64,000 bases of DNA from Drosophila persimilis. Lineage: Eukaryota; Arthropoda; Insecta; Diptera; Drosophilidae. Each line of letters starts with the position of its first letter. Within the stretch, counting starts at the first letter, position 1. The translations under genes and the position numbers were made by a program. Shown here piece after piece: positions 1 through 14,335 of the stretch. Where the stretch lies: the NCBI RefSeq assembly GCF_003286085.1, contig NW_020825289.1, forward strand, positions 22,222,001 to 22,286,000, written 5' to 3'. The notes beneath the pieces are model-generated. The model had not been told where the DNA came from. It saw nothing but the letters and a program-made list of their open reading frames with translations, and did no database searches.

Positions 1-892
1 TTAATTGCGGCACAAAATACAGACACAGAAATCGAACGGTGTTGCAGCTAGCCCTGGATCGGGAGCGGGCGAGGGCGCGGGCGCGGGCGCGCAGTACTGC
101 AGAGCGGAATGTGGCTGACCTTCAGGAGGCCTTCTGCCACCTGTTTGCCCAGTCCCCAAAGGAGATATCGGATTGGCCAGTGGAACAGTTACTGGACGCT
201 GTTCCAGCTAATTAGGCATATCGATATGATTATCCCCTCTGCGGCAGTGCCTGCTGCTGCTGCTGCTGATGCTGCTGTTGCTGTTGCAACTGTGACTCAT
301 CCTCGTGTGCCGTGCGCTGCGCAAAATGTTGCTGGAATGTTGCTGCCACACTCGCCCGGCTATAAATAGTTAACATAATCAAAATGCAGGCGTGTAAGCC
401 AAGCATTTGCATAGTTCTGCCTGCATGCTGTTGCCTGTTGCCTGTTGCATGTTGTTGCTCTTGTTGCCTGCTGAATGTTGCTATTGGCAATTATCTTTGG
501 CATGCGCAGACATTGGTCTAAATGTCAAGGTAAATTATGATGCGTTCAGCCACTATTACGTCTAATAGTCCAAAATTCATGCACGTGTGCAACTATTTTT
601 AGTTGTTGTCGGAGTCGCCCCTCCCAATGACAGATCACTGAACAGAACCTGCTACTGCTGCTGCGGCTCCTCCTCCTTTTGCTGCTGTTGTTGTTGCAAC
701 TATTTGATGCATGTCTCTGGCTGCGCCCATTTCTACGCTAATTAAGCCGCGACTTCGACTTGGACTTGCACTTGGCCGAGAGTCCCAGTCCCAGTCCCAG
801 TCCCAGTCCACGCCGTAGTACCACTCGTAGTCGTCGTCGTAGTCATAGACCCGGCCAAGGCCTCTCCCATTGCCATCTGAAGATGGCGTGGG

Positions 893-922
893 GAGGAGGA
901 GGAGGAGGAGGAGGAGGGAGGC
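893..922. repeat. GGA trinucleotide microsatellite
   Basis: About ten GAG/GGA units in a row, followed by GGGAGG. It makes poly-Gly, poly-Ser or poly-Leu in different frames, so the overlapping open frames are artefacts. Just upstream (784-809) is a short CCCAGT tandem of four to five units. Confidence 0.9.
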
Positions 923-2165
923 ACATGGCCTGCAGCGTTTGCAACATTTAATCATCACATTGCTGCAAAAATCGTATCATTAGCGTTTTTACGATTACGC
1001 GCTTTATCAAAATAGCTGCGGCAGCAACAGCCGCAACAGCCGCAACAACCAACAGCAGAAGCCTCTGCATTTGCAGATGCACGTTTCTTGCCTCACACTT
1101 GCCCCCGTACCCGTTACCCGTACCCGTACGATGGGATGCATGTGGTGAGAATTTGTGCAGAATGTTGCTGATAAAATGCCAGCAAGCTATCGATATATAC
1201 ATATAATGGTTTATCAATGCTGATAAAACTGTATCTTTTTGGAAGATGAGCTTCCCTCAGATGTTCAAATGTTCGGTGTTTTTTCATCATATTATGTACA
1301 TGTACATATATCGGATAATTAATCGGTTTGCTGTCGGATGATTACAGATTAGATGATTAGAGATATTCATATTCACAATCACAGAGAATATCTCTGCATA
1401 TGCAGATATATTTTGAGTATATTTAGAAAAGTTCTGCTGCTTGGGATATACGTCGTTTCAACGTCTGGTTCTGCTTCATTTCGCTTGTGCATTCCACTGT
1501 CCATGAGGTGATTAAATATTTTGTCTCGTTTTTGTGGAAAATTGCCCGATCACATACACGCACACACACAGAAATGCACACTGACACTGTCAAGCGCTGA
1601 ATAAAAACGAAAAGTGAAGCGAAGAAGGGGCTGGCGGACAAAAGTTCTAATCAATGCTATCAGCAACGATGTTGCAACGCTGCTGCTGATGACCTGGACG
1701 CCACTTTGTCGTTACGGCTGCTGGTGCTGCTGCTGCCACTGTTGTTTCACGTACATGTAATTTTTTTAATTGCAGATAACAATTTTGCAATTGGTGCAGA
1801 GACGACGGCAGCAGCAGTGGCAGTGGCAGCAGAGGCAACAGCAGATTTCCACTTATGAATTCGGTGCGCGGCACACACACCCACAACAAAACTTGAAGTG
1901 ATTCCCACTCCAGTCCATTCCTCGGCCCAAAAATAACTGTTTAACGATGGCCAAGAGAGCAACAACAGTTGGCGGGGGCTGTAAGCCTATACTTTCACTG
2001 CTGTTGATGTTGCTTCCACATGTGTTGCGCCCGTTGACAGACCTGTGGACAGCCAGGCGATCCACAAAAAAAGGATGCCATATCCTTGTTGTTGCTGTTG
2101 GTGCCGGCAGATTGGTAACTCAACACCAGACGCCACATGTGATGCAACAGGCAACATCATTGTCA

Positions 2166-2208
2166 TGTGATGTGATGTGATGTGATGTGATGTGATGTGA
2201 TGTGATGC
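2166..2208. repeat. TGTGA pentanucleotide tandem repeat
   Basis: About eight and a half uninterrupted copies of the five-base unit TGTGA. No coding frame depends on it. Confidence 0.95.
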
Positions 2209-3606
2209 TTCACTTAATCAGGTGTTGCCACTGATCCGCAACGACAATTACACACGAGTGCTGTTGTGCTCTTGTTGTTGCTAGTGCTGGTGCTGTTGCT
2301 GCTGCAACTTGTGGCAATTATGCCTTGAACTTGTTCTGAACGCGCTCTGAAATGACAATTTCATTCCAAGCTGCCGCTGTTGCTGTTGTTGCCGTTGTTG
2401 CTGCCGCTGTTGTTGCTGTTGCTCTTAGAGGTTGTTCAACCCGTGCCACAGCTTTCATGGCTTGTCATTAGCTAATGTATGACGGCAGCAGGAGGCAGCA
2501 GTCATTGGACTGGACTGCACTGGACTCCACTGAAGCGGGGTGGATGCGATCGGACTGTTACCGGGGAATGCTCATGAACCGCATGAACCTCAATTATTCT
2601 TCACATACACATTCTACAGAATGTACGAGTGGCGTGTATGCACACGGGAAATTCCTACGATGCGTTGCAGCTGCAACTCTGACCATTACCATAGTTCTAG
2701 TTCATCTGGTTCTAGATCATCTCTGCAACTCCTCTCAAAAGTTTGAAACGGCTCGGGCGGGGGGCAGAACACAGACCGCATGAAAAGTGAAAGGCAAACA
2801 ACAAGAGCAATCCTCCGGGAGAGAGGTTAGGATTGGGGTTTGAGGTTTGCTTTGCTCTGTCAACATCTTTATGCTGATCTTTATGCTATCCATTAGTACG
2901 GGGTGCCACAATGCCACATCGTTTCGAAGCTACGGGCCAAGACAATGTCTCGCTCATCCGTCCATCGGATTGGGCAACAACCCAATGGCTGTTCCAATGC
3001 TCCAATGTCCCAATGCAGCGCACAACTCACTTTTGACACCTCGATGACTTTGTGTGTCAGGCAAACACATGAAGCGACAAATTCCACGACACTAAAACAA
3101 TAAATACGGATACAATAAAAGATACAGCAGATACAGTTGGGGACTAGAGTGGATTTGTCACATTTCACTTTTCAGTCTGTTCAAACTCTGACATTTTATC
3201 AGAGGTTTTCCTCAGAGTTTCCTTATAGCTTGATTCCGCGATAACTGATCGATCGATGATTTCCCCCGATAGCTGCTCATTAGCCAGGAACACAAATCAC
3301 CTGAAAGCACACTAACAAGCTCCAAGAAGTCACCCAACCAAAGGCAGCAACAGCATCTGCTCCAAGTACACGCACACGCGTAATATGTCCCGTACTCGCA
3401 CTTCCACTGTCACGTATGCGTATGCGTCACTCCACTCGGGGCGAAAGCAATTTCCTTGGAAAATTGCTGCCTCCGCAGTGGCAGTGGCCGTGCAGTGCAG
3501 TGCAGTGCAGCACAGAGAAGACCAGAGCTTCATCAATTTTTATCGATGAAGACCCATTTGGTTGATAACTCCATTTGTGGCAAATGTTGCGCACGCGCGT
3601 TTTAGT

Positions 3607-3633
3607 TGCTGCTGCTGCTGCTGCTGCTGCTGC
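3607..3633. repeat. GCT trinucleotide repeat (about nine units)
   Basis: A pure GCT run lies inside a longer CTG/CTC-rich stretch (3600-3735). Poly-Ala, poly-Cys, poly-Leu and poly-Gln frames all arise from it on both strands, so the 140-170 residue open frames covering 3427-3987 are not called as genes. Confidence 0.9.
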
Positions 3634-4945
3634 CGCTTGTTGTTGTTGATGCTGATGCTGCTGCTTCTTGTGGCTGCTGCTGCTGCTGGTCCTGCTCCTG
3701 CTCCTCCTTCTGCTGCTCCTGCTGCTGCTTTTGCCTTTGCCGTTAGTAAATTTCGCGCGAAAAACTTCAAAGTTAGTCTGGTGCCTGGGCCAAGCAAGCA
3801 CCAAGCACCTTTCCATGCTGCTGCAGTTCTTGTTGCCACTGCCACTGTTGCAAAAGGCAAACGCACGTGTTGCTATGCACGCTATGAGGATGTTGCTGCC
3901 GTAACAGTTGCAATTGTTGCTGCCGTTGCTTATTGCTGTTGCCACTGGATCTCGACTGTCACTGGCCGTTTAGGCCAAACTTGGTAAATTGTTTTGTTGA
4001 GCACTGAACGTTGGCCTTTCTTTTCAGTCGCCGCTTATATGGACATCGGTTGCTGGCACTGCTACCACTACTGTTGCTGTCTCCGAGTGAGAGTTGCATA
4101 CTAATGTTGCTTTGGTTTTTATCTGCCAGCAATTTTAATTACCACATTGGGCGGCAGGCAACAGGCGGCAGGCTCGAACTGGGATTCAAGTGCTGGGGGG
4201 AGTGCTGCTTTCGGCTGCCGCATTGATTTGGCACAATTTACATATCAAAGCGAGCGAAGCAAACTTCCTGTTCCACACCCATCCATATCCATTCCATACC
4301 ATACTCCACACCGAGGAGAAGGAGCAGCAGCATGAGCAGATGTTCCCCATGGGTCAAGCCCGAGTTGTTGGCCATTTACAGCAGCAGCAGCAGCGGCAGC
4401 CACATGAGTGCCTGCAACATCAGAAGAAGCAGCAGCAGCAGCAGCAAACACTGACTTGGTTGCAATGATGAGACACGGCTACTGCTGGGAGTCCATTGGC
4501 CCTCATGCTGTTTACTTGCACCACTTTTTGTAGCTGTCGTTTGTTTGTTGCATATACCCTCGTACCCTTGAAGAGGGTATCGGAACATTTGCCAGATGTT
4601 TGGCTGCCCAAACGACGAAACTATAGAGAGAGACCCATCGCCGCATCGCACTGCAAGAGTATCTATATCTTCGGCTTTTACTCATTTTGTTGACTGCCTG
4701 CCACATTACGTGTTTTTGTTGTTGCTGCCACCAATGCTGGTGCTGATGCTGTGCTGATGCTGTGCTGATGCTGTGTTGTGCTGCGCTGTGCTGTTGCCGC
4801 TGTGCGAGTGCTCATTGCACTGGGCCGCTTCTTCTCTTCTGCCTCTTTCTTCTTCTGTGGGTATTAAAATTACTTGGCATGTAATTAGTTTGCTTCGGTT
4901 TTTTGTGGGTCTTTTTGTATCTTGTCGATCGCTGCGTGTGGCATT

Positions 4946-4975
4946 GGCATCGGCATCGGCATCGGCATCGGCATC
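4946..4975. repeat. GGCATC hexanucleotide repeat
   Basis: Five perfect GGCATC units. A related imperfect array of TGCTGATGC/TGTGCTGATGC units precedes it at about 4736-4775. Confidence 0.95.
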
Positions 4976-6165
4976 CCCCCTGTCAATGATGGATGCAACA
5001 TGTTCGTTCCCTTGCCTCTGCTTCTGGCCAAAGGTGTTATTTTTATGGCTTTATAATGTGAGTCAGTTGGGGAAGTTGCCTGCAGCCTGCTGCCTGCTGC
5101 CTGCTGCCTGCCCCGTTATGTGGCATGTCAATCACTTGACGTGGCTTTATAATGGCTTTGCACAATGGGCAAGAACGAATCGGAAGAACAGACCAAGAAC
5201 GAGAATGAAAGCAGAAAAGGAAACGAAAGGAAAGGAACGGAACAGAAAGCAAAGCTAAGTGCAGCTGTGATAAGGGGGAAACTTATAGAAGAATGTATCT
5301 CAGGGCTCATAGGATGCAGAAGACACCATTTTGCGGGGAGTACCGCTTGAGAGAAAGTAAACTATGCCAAAGAACTACAAACTATTGGCTTTTATTTAAA
5401 GTATCTCATGGATATCCATCAAATCTCTATGCCGTCTTTGCGCTCATATTCTCCTTTTCCTGATCTTATTTTTCCTTCTCCCTCTCCATTGTACAGATCC
5501 ACATTCATCAACAATTTGAGTGCCCCCTGCTCCCGCTTTCACCTGTCTCTCTCTGCTCTCCTCTCCCCTCCACTTCCATCCAGATACATTCTCCTGCAGT
5601 TATTGAGGTTTGGCTTCGGCTTGGCTTCGGTTCTGTTGTTTCCGTTTGTGCCACTTGTGTCCAGTTGAGTTGAAAATTATTGTGATTATGGTAAACTCTT
5701 GTTGCTTTTTCTGATGCTGATGCTGATGCTGAGGCTGCTGCCAGTCGGATCTCTGTGTGCACCTGCTGCTGCTTTTGTGGCTCAGATTCTCCAGCGGTTT
5801 GCAGTTTGCATACTGCCCCATACCACATGCCACCACATGTGGTGCTGGCTCTAGTGTTTTATTGCTTTGGCTTTGGCTTCGGGCTTGGCTGCTGGGCTGC
5901 TGGGCTGCTGGCTGTTTGGTTTGGTGTTTCCATTGTTAGACTCGTTTGGCCGCCGCTTAATTGCCGCCTTGGATTCGGATTCCGATTCTTATTTGTTTCT
6001 GATTCTGGATCTGTGTTTGCTTAGCTCTTTGCCATCGCAGTGCTAAACACAGTGCTCCGGGATGGGTGTGGGGTGCGAGGGGGGATGTGCAACATCCAGC
6101 ACAGCTGCAGCTGCTGCAAAGCGACTCTCGCGAGGCGTGACTAATCAATCGACCCAAGCCAGGGG

Positions 6166-6198
6166 CCAGACCAGACCAGACCAGACCAGACCAGACCA
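6166..6198. repeat. CCAGA pentanucleotide repeat
   Basis: Six to seven uninterrupted CCAGA units. No gene is associated with it. Confidence 0.95.
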
Positions 6199-6668
6199 AG
6201 GGCTTTTCTCTATCATCAATCTGTATCTATGTATTTGTATCGTGTCATGCCCTTGCCTGGCACTTCAATGTCGAATTCATATTTTATTTTCTGATGTTTG
6301 GTGTTTTTCGTGTGTGTGGGGATGAGACGCGGCCAGCCCTGCCCCTGGATAGCCATCGAAATTTGTGCCTCTTTTGGCATTGCATTTGAGGCTAGGCCTC
6401 TGTGCGTGAGTCTGCTTGTGTGTATGCTGCATATGTGGCAGATAAATCTCTTGCATAAAGTGCGCTCGCTCAGACATCAGACATTCAGCTCTCGTCCCAC
6501 ATCCACATCTCCGCTGAGCAGCACCAAAACTCGATGCTAATCAAACGAAACTTTTTAGGCTTTCCCAAAAACCAAAAACTTCATATTTGACCTTCAAATT
6601 GTGGCTGGCTGCTCTCCCTCCTCGCTGTCGATGTGGCAGTCACGCCCCTCTAAAGGTCCCTGAAGCCA

Positions 6669-6715
6669 CTCACACACACGTACACACACACACACACACA
6701 CACAAACACACACCG
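6669..6715. repeat. CA dinucleotide repeat
   Basis: An interrupted CA run with CGTA and AAACA interruptions. It produces Thr-His and Cys-Val repeats in the open frames over it, so those frames are not genes. Confidence 0.9.
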
Positions 6716-9700
6716 AAAAAGAGGCTGCCATTTCACTCAACATCGGAGTCGTGTAGCCGTAGTCTCGTGGCTGGGAGTCGAAGTTGAAGTTGACTTCTTC
6801 ACGACAGACGTGCAATCCATCAAAGCTTCTGCGGCTTTGGCTTCCACTGTAGCAGCAGCGGCAGCATCGGTAGGGTGGGGCAAGAGCATAATACATAATA
6901 ATATTTGTGCAAAGTGTTAAGGCAACAAAACAGCAGACAGTAGCAGACATACTCAGACGACAGCAGCAGCACGAGTAGCAGGGAGACGGCCAACGAAGAA
7001 CAGAATCTAAACAGCCACCAGAAGATGGGGGGACAGACTTCAGGGGCAGGATCAGTGGAGGAGCAGAGGAGCCGAAGCAGAGTTTAGGTGGAAGGAACGT
7101 CAGCGGACAGCGGACAGCGGACGAACGACGGACAACGACGACAACGTTTTGTTTTAATTTACTCGACGCCGCCGCCAACGACATTGTTGTTGTTGCTTGT
7201 GCTGTTGGGTTTCCTGTTTAGATAGTTTTTTGTGATTTTATGCGATACACCTTCCATGTACAACTGTTAGGCGGTGGCTGGGGGCACGTTGCAAGGGACT
7301 GACTGTGGCAGGTACTGGAGCAGGGATTGTGCCAGGCACTGGGCTGAGGCTGGGGTCGATGCTGCTGCCGCTGCTGTTCGTCCACTTTGATGTACGTACA
7401 CTTTGAAATGTTGTTGATGAGTACGCGAGATTTTTAAAAGATTGCAACACGGCAGCAGCAACGGCAGATGATGCAGTGTCAGTGGCAGCGACTCTGTTGG
7501 CTTATATAATAAATTTTAATGCACGCCCGCCCTGGACCTAGCGGATGGACGTGGAGGCAGTCCCTGCCCCCTCCCCTCCCTGCCTACTGGCACCGCTCAC
7601 AGTGGCTGCGCAGATTAATTGAAAAGGTTTCCTTTTGGCCATCGCTTGTGCGGGGATGTCCTCCATTCGGTGCCACTGTGAGCCACTTATGACTTGTGCT
7701 GTTCGTCTGTCACTTTGCTCTGCTTGGAGCTTCATTAGCCTGGCCCGAAGCCTTGCCATAATTCACGAACATGCATCACAGGCGGCACACACAATGCCAA
7801 AAAAAATATATAAAACTAACAAAAACAAAAGACTTGGGAAACGAACGTGAAGCTGAAACTGAAACTAAAACTAAATCAAAGTTTAGTTTAGCTAAAGCCT
7901 TCGGCAATTATATCAATTAACTAAAGACCCCCGACGCATGTGATGGCACTCACACACACCGCAGCACGGGCAAGGGAGAGGGGCAATTTCAGCGGGCTGG
8001 GCCAAGAGACGCCCCAAAAAAGAAAAGAGCCAGTCATTGAGGCCCAGCCAGGGGCAATTATAGAGCATAAAACATCGATAATCATAATAATTAAGGATGA
8101 CTGGGCCAGAAAGCCAGAACCAGGCAGAAGCCGGCAGAGAGACAGCCAAGGAGCTGCCTGCTGCCTGCTGCCTGTGACAACGCATACAGTAGCCCCTCAC
8201 ATCACAGAAGATTACAGAGGGAGCTGAAGGGGCTGGAGCGGAATGGAGACGATGACGAAGCGTCAGTGAAGTGGAGATGCTGCTGTTGCACATAAATTGG
8301 TAATTAAAGCCCATTTAGGGGTTTTAGGAACCCCAAAACGTTTATTCTTCTTTAGGCACTGCCATGATTTGTGCATTTAGAAAGTATATTCTCCTTCCTA
8401 CTGCCCTACGGATTCCTCCAACTATTGTTCGTGAATGAATCGAATCAACGAAAGAGCATTTCTTTTCATCATAATTCTATAAAAGATGTTCCTCTATCAA
8501 GAATCATGGCTCCATACAAAGGTTGACTTCTTCTGTAAACCAAAACAAAAATCCAAGAACGAATCGAACAGAATCCCAACCCAACAACAAAGGAAATAAA
8601 TGGCACTGTAAAAACTGTAACAAATTTATTTGTGAAGTTTGGCCCGACTTTTGTCTGCTTTCAAGTCTCATAGTTTGTTCAACAGATAAATCGTTTTTTG
8701 TCTGCGATTCTGGCCACGACAACAGACAGCACAAACGGCACAAACAATTGGCTATTTGCTGGGAATTGCGTTGACACAGATGAGGAGGGGAAATATCAAT
8801 TTCTATTTCCATTGAGCCAAAATGCTCTGTTACCGATGGACTTGTGAATTGTGGCCTGCAGCAGGCCACAGGCAGATATATATCTAATTAAATAATGGCT
8901 AATGATCCGAACAAGACCCAAATGGGTGTCAGATACTCTCGTACAAATGATTCATGGGATTTGGGGCAAAGCGAACAAAGAGCTGCCCATAAACTTGACC
9001 CACAAACATCATGAATCACTTTTCTGGCTCTGGGATGAGGATGAGTCCGTGAAAATTAAGAAATATTGCAGACAGCCAAAAAAAGCGATGCAGAAATAAA
9101 TGACTAAGTGAAAAGGTGGAAAAGGGGTAAACGTTAATTCGACGATGATTTATTAACTCTCCTGTAAATCATTTTCAAATGTAATCCATACGCTTAAGCG
9201 AATCCGTTCTCAAGACTACACTCACCTACAAAAAAAACCCCCCCAGAGACAATTCAATTTCACTTTGGCACCCATTTCATGCATGAATTGTGCTCATGGG
9301 CGAAATGAAAAGAAAACTTCACAATTTTCTTGCGTTGTGGCATTTCTACCTTTTAATTTTCTCAGATTTTCACTTTTTCAAAATGTTTTCCTGCGTTTGT
9401 GTTTGTGTTTGGGTGTCATTTGTAAATGTTTCGGTTTCTCCGCCTTTTATCATTATTTATCATATTTTTGATTAACAAAAACCGAAACTTGTTGCTGTGC
9501 AGTTAAGCAGAAAGCAGCCCACCAGATCGTAAAAGCCACAACTGGAGCATGAAAACTTGTCAAATGAATGGAACACGTGCGAGTACGAGTGCGGAGTATC
9601 TTTAGAATTCCGCCAGCTGTTCTTTGACTTCTTTCCGACTGCCATGGAAATCAGAGGCAATATTAGTAGGCAAATCGATTGGCCAGGCTCTAATGATGTG

Positions 9701-10150
9701 TCGTGATGATCGTGTGCCCATTAGCCGATCTTCGAGAGATATTTGCTTTCAAGATTTGCAGAGCCAACAAAAGTGGCCAAATGGCCGCACATAACATAAT
9801 TGCTTGACAAATATATCAGATTGTTGTTGCTGGTTTCACACTTACCTCTTAATGGGTTTTCGGCTGCTATTTTGGTGATTTCGGGCTGGTTTCGGGGTGG
9901 TATCGTCAGCGATCTGCAAAGAATCGAAAAGAAAGAAAACTCCAATTAGGTTTCCAAATCGATTTGCGAATCGCGAAATCTATCCGCCATCGTTCCAGCG
10001 TGCCACATGAGCACATAAATCAGGGAACTTCATTAAAACGACTGCCAAAATCTACGAATATAAATCTAAGCTGCAAGTGTTGCACTTGCCACTGCCACTG
10101 CTGCAACCTGCTGCAACACTACGTGACCGAGAGCAGCAAACAGGGGACTT

Positions 10151-10194
10151 GGAACAGGGAACAGGGAACATCGAACAGGGAACAGGGAACAGAG
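10151..10194. repeat. GGGAACA heptanucleotide repeat
   Basis: About six units of GGGAACA with one degenerate unit (ATCGAACA) in the middle. Confidence 0.9.
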
Positions 10195-13100
10195 GAATAA
10201 ATAACTCAATTTAGGAACGGCAAAAAAGTGTTAACTCGAATTTTGCCAATAAATCAATGGAGCGGAGGTGCCGCGGCTCGTGATTAGCGATCCCCCCGCT
10301 CGATGGCTGCTTATCGGTCGTCCCCGTTGAAAGTAATTCCCCCTCGACAGATTCCGGAAGACTTCTTCCAATAATCATCGCCAGCGAGATCGGTTGGGGG
10401 GAAACACGAAACGAGATACGAGATTGGGCAGCCGTCACGCCGCCTGACAGGCAATAACTTTGGCAATCTTTTTCGGGCCAGCTTTCGGGCTTCACTTCAT
10501 CTCCCTTTTTGGCCGAAAGCCCAAAAGCGGCGTTGAGTTGTTTATTATAAATATTACAAAGTTTTGGCTCCGAATGGCTCCAATTCTGCATGCTCCACGC
10601 TTGTCAAGTCTGCCTCTCGCAGATACAGATACATCTGCGTGTCCCTCTCGGACAGACCTCTCGCAGATCTCAATCTTCAGTCTGATTTCGCTGTTGAACC
10701 ATCCATCAAGTTGAAATTTAAATTAATTTCCGATGCCACTAAACTTTTATTAGGAATATTTAAAGACATTTTTTAAATTGGAATTTGTATAAGTTTTTTG
10801 ATCAGAATAATAAGAATAAGAATATAACTAATTTCTGGAATCTTAGCTGGCAGTTCTATAATTCAATTAAAATTCAGATTGTAACATGACAAAATATTAA
10901 TTCAAATATTTGTACAGTTCATGGCAATTACAAAATTTAATCAGATATTTTCAGTGCTGAATAAAACCTTTAGCAAAGCAGCTTGTTTGGTGGATGGATG
11001 TCGATGTGGATGTCTGGGGCCCGAATTCGAGGGGGGTTCCAGCTCGGACTGACGGCTCGGACGGTTCTTAAATCCAATCCGGTTCTTATGTGATTATTAT
11101 TCGACTTGCGACCGGTTTGCCAGGCAAAACTGTTTTATAATTTAATGCCGTTTTATTTTGCATTTTGTTGTTGTTATTTTTATCTCTTGGTTTCTGTTGG
11201 CGTTCGATTTTTTGGGATGAATTTTAACATTTTGGACGCATTTGACACACATGCCGGGCCTTGTCCTCCCCTGAGACCCATCACCCATCTCCCATCCACT
11301 CATCCCCCACTCTCCATTACATCTTAATTTAACTGTAAAACTTCAGTTTATTTGGCTTATACGCTTCCAAATCCGATATTTGTGTTGGTTTCATTTCGTT
11401 TACATAATGAAATGAAATTCGGCATGAAATTAGCATCGATATGGTCTTCGGTCTCTCATAATGGATCTGTATCTATCTGCGATGGTTGTCTTTGCTCAAA
11501 TTATGGGCTTAAAGATCTTTAAAGATGCTTCAACTTTCTTTGCTTTGCTTCCTTCCGCCTTCAGAGCAAGCCGGACCCTTGGGTCTTACGATATCTTCCG
11601 CATATGAGTGGCAGGGGGGAAATGATGGTTACCGCAACAACTGAAACACTGAATACTGCGAAACAGTTGAATTTATTACCCCGGAAAACTCAAGGTTAAC
11701 TCCACTTGCCGTTGGTTTTTCCTCCCCTCATTGCGCCAGTCCATTTCCATTTCCCCGTGCGAAAACATTGCGAAAACGCAACGCAAACACAGAAACGCAA
11801 CAAAAGGAAAATCATTACAAATCTCATACAGTATGAATGTGCAACTGTTGGAGGCAGGTAGACAGAGATAGCGAGGGAGACAGAGAGATGATGATGATGG
11901 TGGGGCCATATATGGCCAAGAGAAAGAAAGAAATGGCCAAAAGAAGAAGCCGCTGCTGCTGCTGCGTTAATTATATGTGCATTTAATGCTTTAATTAATG
12001 TTTTCTATCGGGACGCAGTGAAAGTTATAACCACTTAACGGGGAGATACTTTCAGAGATACAGATACACTGTATCTACTCATAAATACTCGTACAATTCA
12101 AATGGTAAGTGATAAACCCGCTAACTTGTTGTGCGTGTGCGTGTGCGTGTGCGTGCGCGCGTATTGGCCAAATATTCGCCAGCTGAAACTGAAATCGAAT
12201 CGAAATGAGGATGAAATCGTGGCTCCGATCGAAAGTGCTGTCTATCTCTGGGGATCTGGGGATGTGGGCGATGGATCCACAAGTGGATTCGATTGTTCTC
12301 CATGACCTACAGATTAGGGAAAGAAATCACCGCAGATCTAGTGGATACGCTCCATATTCGGCAGTGAATGAAGAGGCTGCTGCCAACATCTTTGATCTAT
12401 AATTTGAAGTGTTTCGGGAATGAACATTTGGAAAAATGCCAACTGAAACGATCGCGAACGGAAAGAATGTTGAGTAAGAGTATTTCCTCATATTCAAAGA
12501 TCATTCTTATATGGAAAAACGATTAAAAGATGTTGTATCTTTCAGTAGAAAGGTTCCCCCCGATACAGTCAAGTCTTGAAATTGGTTCAATCTGCACAAA
12601 AGATGATAATCATTTTCGCCCAATCTGATTCCGCGATTCCGCTATCAAAGTAATATAAAAGTGGTGATTCGGTTCTCCATAGTTTGAATCGGTAATGAAA
12701 CGGTAGTTTCCTTTCAAAATAAATTCGTTTAGAAAACTTGTATAGGCACGAAATATTCGTATAAATCAATCGCGTTTTATTGTTTAATTTCTATTCAAAT
12801 ACAGCCCAGGGCCACAATAAACAGACGCTAATTTAAACAAATGTTTTATTAATGAACAAACGATCGAGCTCTGTGCTAAAAGAACCATCCACTTCCATCA
12901 ATATGGAATCAGGTGAATATACGCTACCTATAACCCATTCTATCTCAAGGGAACAAGGGCTTATCTCAGTGGAACAATGCGATCTATGGACAGGTTATTT
13001 CTGGGTTCATTCTGCACCTGCTTATTAGTGCCTGTTTCTATTGCTATTATCCATTATCCATCCACACAAAGAGGGAGATAGATGGCGATCGAAAGACTGA

Positions 13101-14250
13101 GGGAAATTTGCAATTTTAATGACGCTCGAGTAAGGTTTTCGCTGCTGAACCGAACCGCAAACCTTATATAACCTGCGCCGGAGTGGAGTGGAGTGGAGTG
13201 CAAACCTCAGAGAAACATCGCGGCGAGGGCTGGGGCTGGGGCTGAGGTTGGAGCCAGACTTGGTCTCGGACACGGCCTGGGTCTGTGTCAGTATCTCTAT
13301 CTCTATCTCTTCTTCTGGCGTTAGGTCATAATGGCAACACACACACACACACAAACACACACACAGTTTATGGCCCAAGCGAAACGTGCACTTGGCCCAT
13401 CCCCTGCACCCCGCGACACTCTCCTCCCAGTTTCGCTCGGACCATAAGCCATGCGCCAAGAAACAAGAAATTTCAATTTCAAATATAAAGCGTCTAACTT
13501 TCGCTTTCCTCCGCTGCATGGGCATGGAGAGACCCGACCGAGAGATCTCTGGGAGATTTCACGTTTCTCGCTGAGAATTCCAATTCCTTCGCGCAGTTAC
13601 AGCATTTTGCAGGCAGGCAGGCAGCAATTAGCGGATAGACCGCAGGAATCCACACACAGAGACACACACAAATAATAAATCAAAACCCAATAAAAATTTA
13701 GCGAAAATTTGTTGCATGTGCTAATGCGAGAGATGTGGTTGTTGCAACCGGTTGCAGCCCAGCCAAAAAAAAAACAAAAAAAAAATAAAAGATAGAAACA
13801 AGCAGCGAAACCCCTTGCCCCAGCTCCAGCCACGAACCCCCGAAACAAAACTGCAAACGACAGCCAGACGACGACGACTTTCCATTTTCAAATGCTGTGT
13901 TTGCTGCAGTGTGGCAGGAGGCAGGACGGAGAGGAGTGTGTGGCGTGTGGCATGTGCTTTGCTGGGTCTGCAGCCTTCGGAGGGAGGTGGCAGCCACTGA
14001 CCAGCACTGGCCGGCCACCGCAGCATCGACAGCAGCAGCAGCAACAGCAACAGAAGCAAGAGCAGCAACGGCAACGGCGACACAACAGCAACAACTTTTC
14101 ATTTCGTTTTTCACGCGGCGCATGCCAAAAAAAGAGGAAAAAATAAAGAAAGAAGCAGCCAAACTGCCAAACCAGCGGAAAAGATTTCGATAGATAATCA
14201 AGTACGGGGAAAATGGAGTACCAGAGCTATGAGAAGCAATTGGTAACACG

Positions 14251-14335
14251 CTTTCCCATAGAAAGATAGAGAGATAGAGAGCTTCCCCATAGAAAGATAG
14301 AGAGAGAGAGAGAGAGACAGAGAGAGAGAGAAATA
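14251..14335. repeat. Duplicated GATA/GAGA-rich block
   Basis: The block CCCATAGAAAGATAGAGAG occurs twice about 33 bases apart, the second copy running into a long GA run. This is a local tandem duplication that expanded into a microsatellite. Confidence 0.85.

Larger units (their letters stand above)
1..7450. other. Non-coding, CAG/CTG and microsatellite-rich DNA
   Basis: I see no supported gene here. The many open frames are poly-Ala, poly-Gln, poly-Leu or Ser-Ser-Ser readings of CTG/CAG, GTT and GAG runs and appear on both strands at once, which is typical of insect regulatory or intronic DNA rather than of exons. A perfect DRE-like TATCGATA sits at 1188-1195. Simple repeats are listed separately. 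The stretch could be intergenic or part of a giant intron of a gene outside the window; nothing in it decides this. Confidence 0.6.

Noticed and set aside
3427..3987. Long open frames of 108-172 residues on both strands
   Set aside because: They are poly-Ala, poly-Gln, poly-Leu or poly-Ser readings of the GCT/CTG/CTC run; the same DNA is open in several frames with no conserved motif.
6594..7184. 196-residue minus-strand open frame
   Set aside because: It contains long Cys-Val and Val-Val runs from CA and ACG repeats and no domain; no splice or promoter context supports it.
13698..14249. 183-residue minus-strand open frame with cysteine/leucine runs
   Set aside because: It is driven by CAG/CAA repeats on the opposite strand and is open in three frames over the same bases.
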